A stretch of 64,000 nt of DNA from Microcebus murinus (taxonomy: Eukaryota; Chordata; Mammalia; Primates; Cheirogaleidae). Every line of letters starts with the position of its first letter. The stretch's first letter is position 1. The notes beneath the pieces are model-generated. The model was not told where the DNA came from and searched no databases. It saw nothing but the letters and a program-made list of their open reading frames with translations. The stretch spans positions 47,073,400-47,137,399 of the forward strand of contig NC_134116.1 in assembly GCF_040939455.1 (NCBI RefSeq), written 5' to 3'. Position numbers and translations under genes: made by a program. Shown piece by piece: positions 59,871-64,000 of the stretch.

Positions 59871-62800
59871 TTTTCTAAAATGAAAGATGAAATTGATGTG
59901 ACATAATCAAATACCAGGAAAATTAAATCTGGTATGTGGAGGATTTTTGTTTATATATATTTTGGAGTAAGCTCAAATTTTTTAAGCACATACTTTTTAA
60001 AATAACATAGACATAGCTTACTGTTCATAAATTCAAAATAGTTTATATATGTATATATAGGAATATTATAAAATATAGCTTAATTTGACAGATAGAAAGC
60101 CATGATGAATTTTGGACTGGAGACATTTTATACAGTTTTTAACAAAAACTAGGCATTATTACTGACATTTAGGAAGACAAAAGGAATTTTTAAAAGTGTT
60201 TTAGGCACACATTAACCTTCAAAGAGAAGGCACATAGAAGGCAAAAATAATCAATTTTTTAGCCTTAAAATTATGCTCTCATAATGATATTTTTACTTAA
60301 ACATCAATTACATGTTTTTAGATGGCTTAACAACTTAGCTCAAGCACACTCATATTTAGAGTTCTATGAAATCATTAGCCAATAACTACAAAAGTAGAAG
60401 ATTTTTGACATAAAATTGAATGCATGCTTTCCATGGAAAGTTTCTGAAATAGGTAGATATTTGTTTCAGCTAATTACTTTTTGGAAGCTACATCCTCATT
60501 TATCATCTGACAGGCTTACAATAACAATACATGCCCTTGTGATTATGAGAATCAGTATTATATCTTTTAAAAATCCCTTTTCACAGAATTATTTTGGCAC
60601 TGGCAATTTGTGCAGCGTCAAGCAGCATAATTGTTTATGGGATAGAGACACATGCTTGAGTTATTTTGAACTTTTATAATATGCATTTACATTCCCATGT
60701 GTTATGACACTGAACGTTCTTCTTTAAGTACTAACGTCAGTAAGTTGGCATAGTTACACTAAAGAAAAGATATAAAAATGTTAGTTTTTTTCTAATATTT
60801 TGAAATTAATCCAAAGTAAAATAGGAAATATTTTATTCACTTTTTTTCAGACAAAAAATAGCTTCCTTTTTATGTTCACTTAAAAAAAAATAAAAGTTTC
60901 CCTTATTTCCTACAGTCACAATTGACCCAACAACTAAGCAAACTTGATTGATGTCTGTGATTCTAACTGAACGGGACCACCAGACCCTTTTCTATAGGTA
61001 TATCTGTCTTGAAATTGCATTGCTAATTATTTCTACCACTCTAAAAATTTTCTGTTGGGTTCTGCGACATCATTAAAGGAAGACTAGTCATCTGGAGAAT
61101 TATTAATGTCCCTTCAAAGTCCTGGCCTCCAGAGTTATGAACATTCATATGCTATCATAGAGAATGTTTGCTATTATGTCTCCCAGAAATATTTGCTCCT
61201 CGTGTGTCATAGGTGTAATATTTGCAGCCCTCTATTTCCTTAATGGTAAAACTATTTGCATCCATTCAAAGGATATAAATATTTTCCTATCTCCTTTAGA
61301 CAGTTAAGTGAAAGGAGAAGGTCCTGAATTTGGTAGAAAAGGTAACTGAATAGCCAAGAAACTTTCAGAGAGATTTAGAGAGTTATTTTTCTATGTGAGT
61401 ACATTCCAAAAGGGATAAATCTTATGTTTTAAATTTGAAAACCCTTGTCATCTCTTCTCCTGGAGACACTTATTTACATTCTAAGTAAGAAGAATCCAGA
61501 ATCTTTCCTGCTTTTTTTTTCCCAGAGAATTTACATTGTGCAATGAGTGTTTCTCTTCCTTCCTCAGGAGAAGTGAAGCAACAATGGCTCCTCTCCTGAA
61601 TAAAAACCTCGAGTCATATTTCTGAGGTTCTTCGCTTACAGTACAGACACAGGTGGGTATAGGAAGACATCTGGTTCTCATCATATCACCCCAAGACCAG
61701 TGAAAATGATGTTTTTATTCCTGGGAGTAGCAAGCAATGTTCAACCGCTCCAGAAATATCTTTTCTACTTTCAGTTTAATAGTAGTAAACATAGACATTA
61801 AAATCTTCTCTTAGGACCTCACCTCTGAGAATCATATGTCTCTGATACCTATAAGTGAAGAAAGAACAATTACCTCCCATAAATACCTGATTCTTATGTT
61901 TCTTCTCAGTTTTTAGAGGACAAGCACCTATAAAAAGTATTTTGTATACTTTTGTAAATCATTACATGATCTCAGACTCATATTTTAAAGTGAGTGGATT
62001 ACTAATAGCTTAATTATCTCATTTTTAATTCTAAAAAATAAACTATATAATAACTTAAAAAATTGAATGGTGAGTAACACTGCTACACAAAGCTCTATTC
62101 CACTGTAATAAAACAGATAAGTCAGGCAATGAAAGACTTGGGAGGGAGACAATGTCACAGATATTCAATTTGTAAATTCTTCCATTGATCAGCTAGCTGA
62201 TCAGGAATTTTGCCTACAATATAATAATTGCAAAACTGTGGAGGCCTTTATATCAAATGTCTTCATTTAGTGTTTCTAATGAATTTTCTGGGTTATGAAT
62301 TCCTTCATTCTCTAAGTATCATTTGGTTATTCCAAAACATGTTTTTGAGCCCTTAATACTTTGGGAAAATCTAGATGATATTTCTCCCTTAACAGATATG
62401 TGAACACTAATTTCTAGGAACAAGAGCATAAATAAATAAAACTGGGACCACACTTCAGTCATGAACCTAAATGTGTTATATTAACCAGTCATGAAATAGG
62501 ATCTACATCCTCTTGTGCAATGGGCAAGATGACTTAAATCTGACATCATGAAATAAACTACTACTTGGCCTTCAGTCAAACTGACTTCATTAATTCTAGC
62601 CTTGAGGGTTCTATATTCATGAATACCAAATTATATAAGTAATTGGCTTCTCTTTCCTTGTGGAGAAAGCACTATTAATTGTGAAAGTCGTTGGTTTTTC
62701 AGGGAGCAAATGAAGGCTGCATGGGTTTGTGAAATAATACACAAAATATTAGAACTAGGTAACTGTTTCTCTTCCAGAGAAATCAGTCATAATTGTTTAT

Positions 62801-62929
62801 TACATCAGAGTCAACCTTCAAAAGAGAACTCCAAATGGGTGAAGATGATGCTGATTATTATCCCACAGGATAAAATATAAATGCACCATTTATGAGAATT
62901 TTTACAACAAAATGCAATTAATTTCAATT
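59871..62929. other. Single-copy stretch; LTR-like end near 61480-61690
   Basis: About 3 kb with no gene recognised. Near 61555-61690, 'ctcctgaataaaaacctcga' followed by 'gaggttcttcgcttacagt' has the look of an LTR polyadenylation region, but no element boundaries could be set. The frame at 60416-60679 has no known domain. Confidence 0.4.
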
Positions 62930-63420
62930 TGAGCAGTCTGGTTCCTGGTTACAAGTCTGGGTATGATTTTCCAGGCCTGACCACAGCCAGTTAGAAAGCC
63001 CTTGCCTAACAGGGGAAGGCAGCGCCCCCTACACAGACTTGGTGCCCAGCTTCTACACTGCAGTCTCTGAAGGGAGTTGCTGCCGTCAGGGACTCAGGCT
63101 CCCCTGTCTGTTCATGCTCTTCCACATATTTGGACTCCATTTCATCCTAGGTCCTCTTATTGTACCTCTGCTGATGCCTCCTTATGAGTGTAGAAGGAGG
63201 AAACCTTGAAGAAACTTTTCCACTCTCTGACTCAATACTCAATGCTTTTCTACTGTAAGTACTCTCCTCTTACCCTGGTTCTCTGAGCCCAGGGTCCATA
63301 AAACTGTTGGAAGATTTTAGGTGGAGGGGCTCCCTTCACTGTGAGATGTGCACACATCTGTGCTGATCCACCTGGCCTCCCACTGCAGTGCTATTCCATA
63401 AGGGAAAAAAGAACAGGATG
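62930..63420. other. GC-richer unclassified block
   Basis: About 490 bp clearly less AT-rich than its surroundings, with 'ggcagcgccccctacacaga' and 'ggtggaggggctcccttcac'. No long frame and no repeat that I can name. It could be an LTR, an old element or a conserved non-coding region. Confidence 0.35.
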
Positions 63421-64000
63421 TAATGGCATTTTTTCCCCTGGTTTTAGCCTCTTGCTTAAAGTATGACAGTAAGTGATTAAAGGCTCAACTCTTATTTTTG
63501 ATTTGTTGCTTCAATAGGTACTTAACACTTGACAGCTCAGCTCTTTCCATCTCTAGATACATTTAACCCTCTCTAAAAAGAAGCAGGAGAGTATTTATGT
63601 CAAACATATATATTTATTTTTGATCACATAAGTACAGATACTTTTTTTCTTGAATGTAAAATGTTTTGTATAATTCTATTTATTTGAAAATAACTAAGTA
63701 CTTTTGATTAATCTCTCATTTCTCTGAAGGTCAAATGGAATCAGTAAATTCATTGAGAAAAATGAGATTCCAAAACCATATAAATTGATTTAAAATATTT
63801 TGGTATCTTGACATGTGTCCTAGTCTACCTAGGTCAACAGAAACCATGGATGTTATGTCAGAAAAATGTGATGCTTTAAATTAATAAACTAATATATATT
63901 TGTGATAAGAAAATTAAGAAATGCACAAAACTGCAATGTGAGTAAAGTAACTCATAAACAGATTCCATCTCTTTTATATATGTGTTTATGCACATGTGAA
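63421..64000. other. AT-rich end of window
   Basis: Nothing recognised. Confidence 0.4.

Overview
This window looks like mammalian nuclear DNA, most likely from a strepsirrhine (probably lemur-type) primate. The background is AT-rich and CpG-poor, there are no dense open reading frames, and the sequence is full of primate-style retroelements. The clearest lineage clue is the Alu at 5273-5617, whose middle linker has the ttggccaattaatttctttc block that I associate with strepsirrhine, chiefly lemur, Alus. The youngest L1 3' ends, at 239-853 and 33107-33728, end in a tttgtacccccataatatg type of 3' UTR that fits the same group. This assignment rests on family knowledge, not on a database search.

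No host protein-coding gene, tRNA, rRNA, CRISPR array or operon could be supported. The window is intergenic or deep intronic DNA built up by layers of insertions. Nearly every longer open reading frame is an L1 ORF2 remnant, an antisense shadow of one, or a chance frame in AT-rich sequence.

Layout: 1-5.6 kb has an L1 3' end, an internally deleted L1 with 5' UTR, and an Alu. 5.6-8.5 kb is plain single-copy sequence. 8.5-12.9 kb is an L1 cluster with two 5'-inverted (twin-primed) structures; it ends in an abrupt fusion to a CpG-dense segment of unknown origin at 12254-12420. 13-24.4 kb is mostly single-copy with several MIRs, one L1 and a long AT-rich inverted repeat at 22577-22722. 24.4-29 kb has small L1, Alu and MLT1 pieces. 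30-31.7 kb is unclassified. 32.3-36.5 kb is a large minus-strand L1 carrying two later L1 insertions; one of them has target-site duplications and an apparent 3' transduction. 39-46 kb has an LTR split by an L1, further LTR-like sequence and old L1M fragments. 47-49 kb has a minute Alu with perfect duplications, an L2 and a CR1/L3 relic. 49.5-57.5 kb has two MaLR elements, the second complete with both LTRs. 58-60 kb has an old L1M and MIRs. 60-64 kb has little that I can identify.

The best candidates for a second look are the CpG-dense chimeric junction at 12254, the 3'-transducing nested L1 at 33107-33728, the inverted repeat at 22577-22722, the internally deleted L1 at 3280-4919, and an unassigned 102-codon frame at 54079-54387. 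I do not see a convincing new functional system. The value of this window is as a record of retrotransposition.
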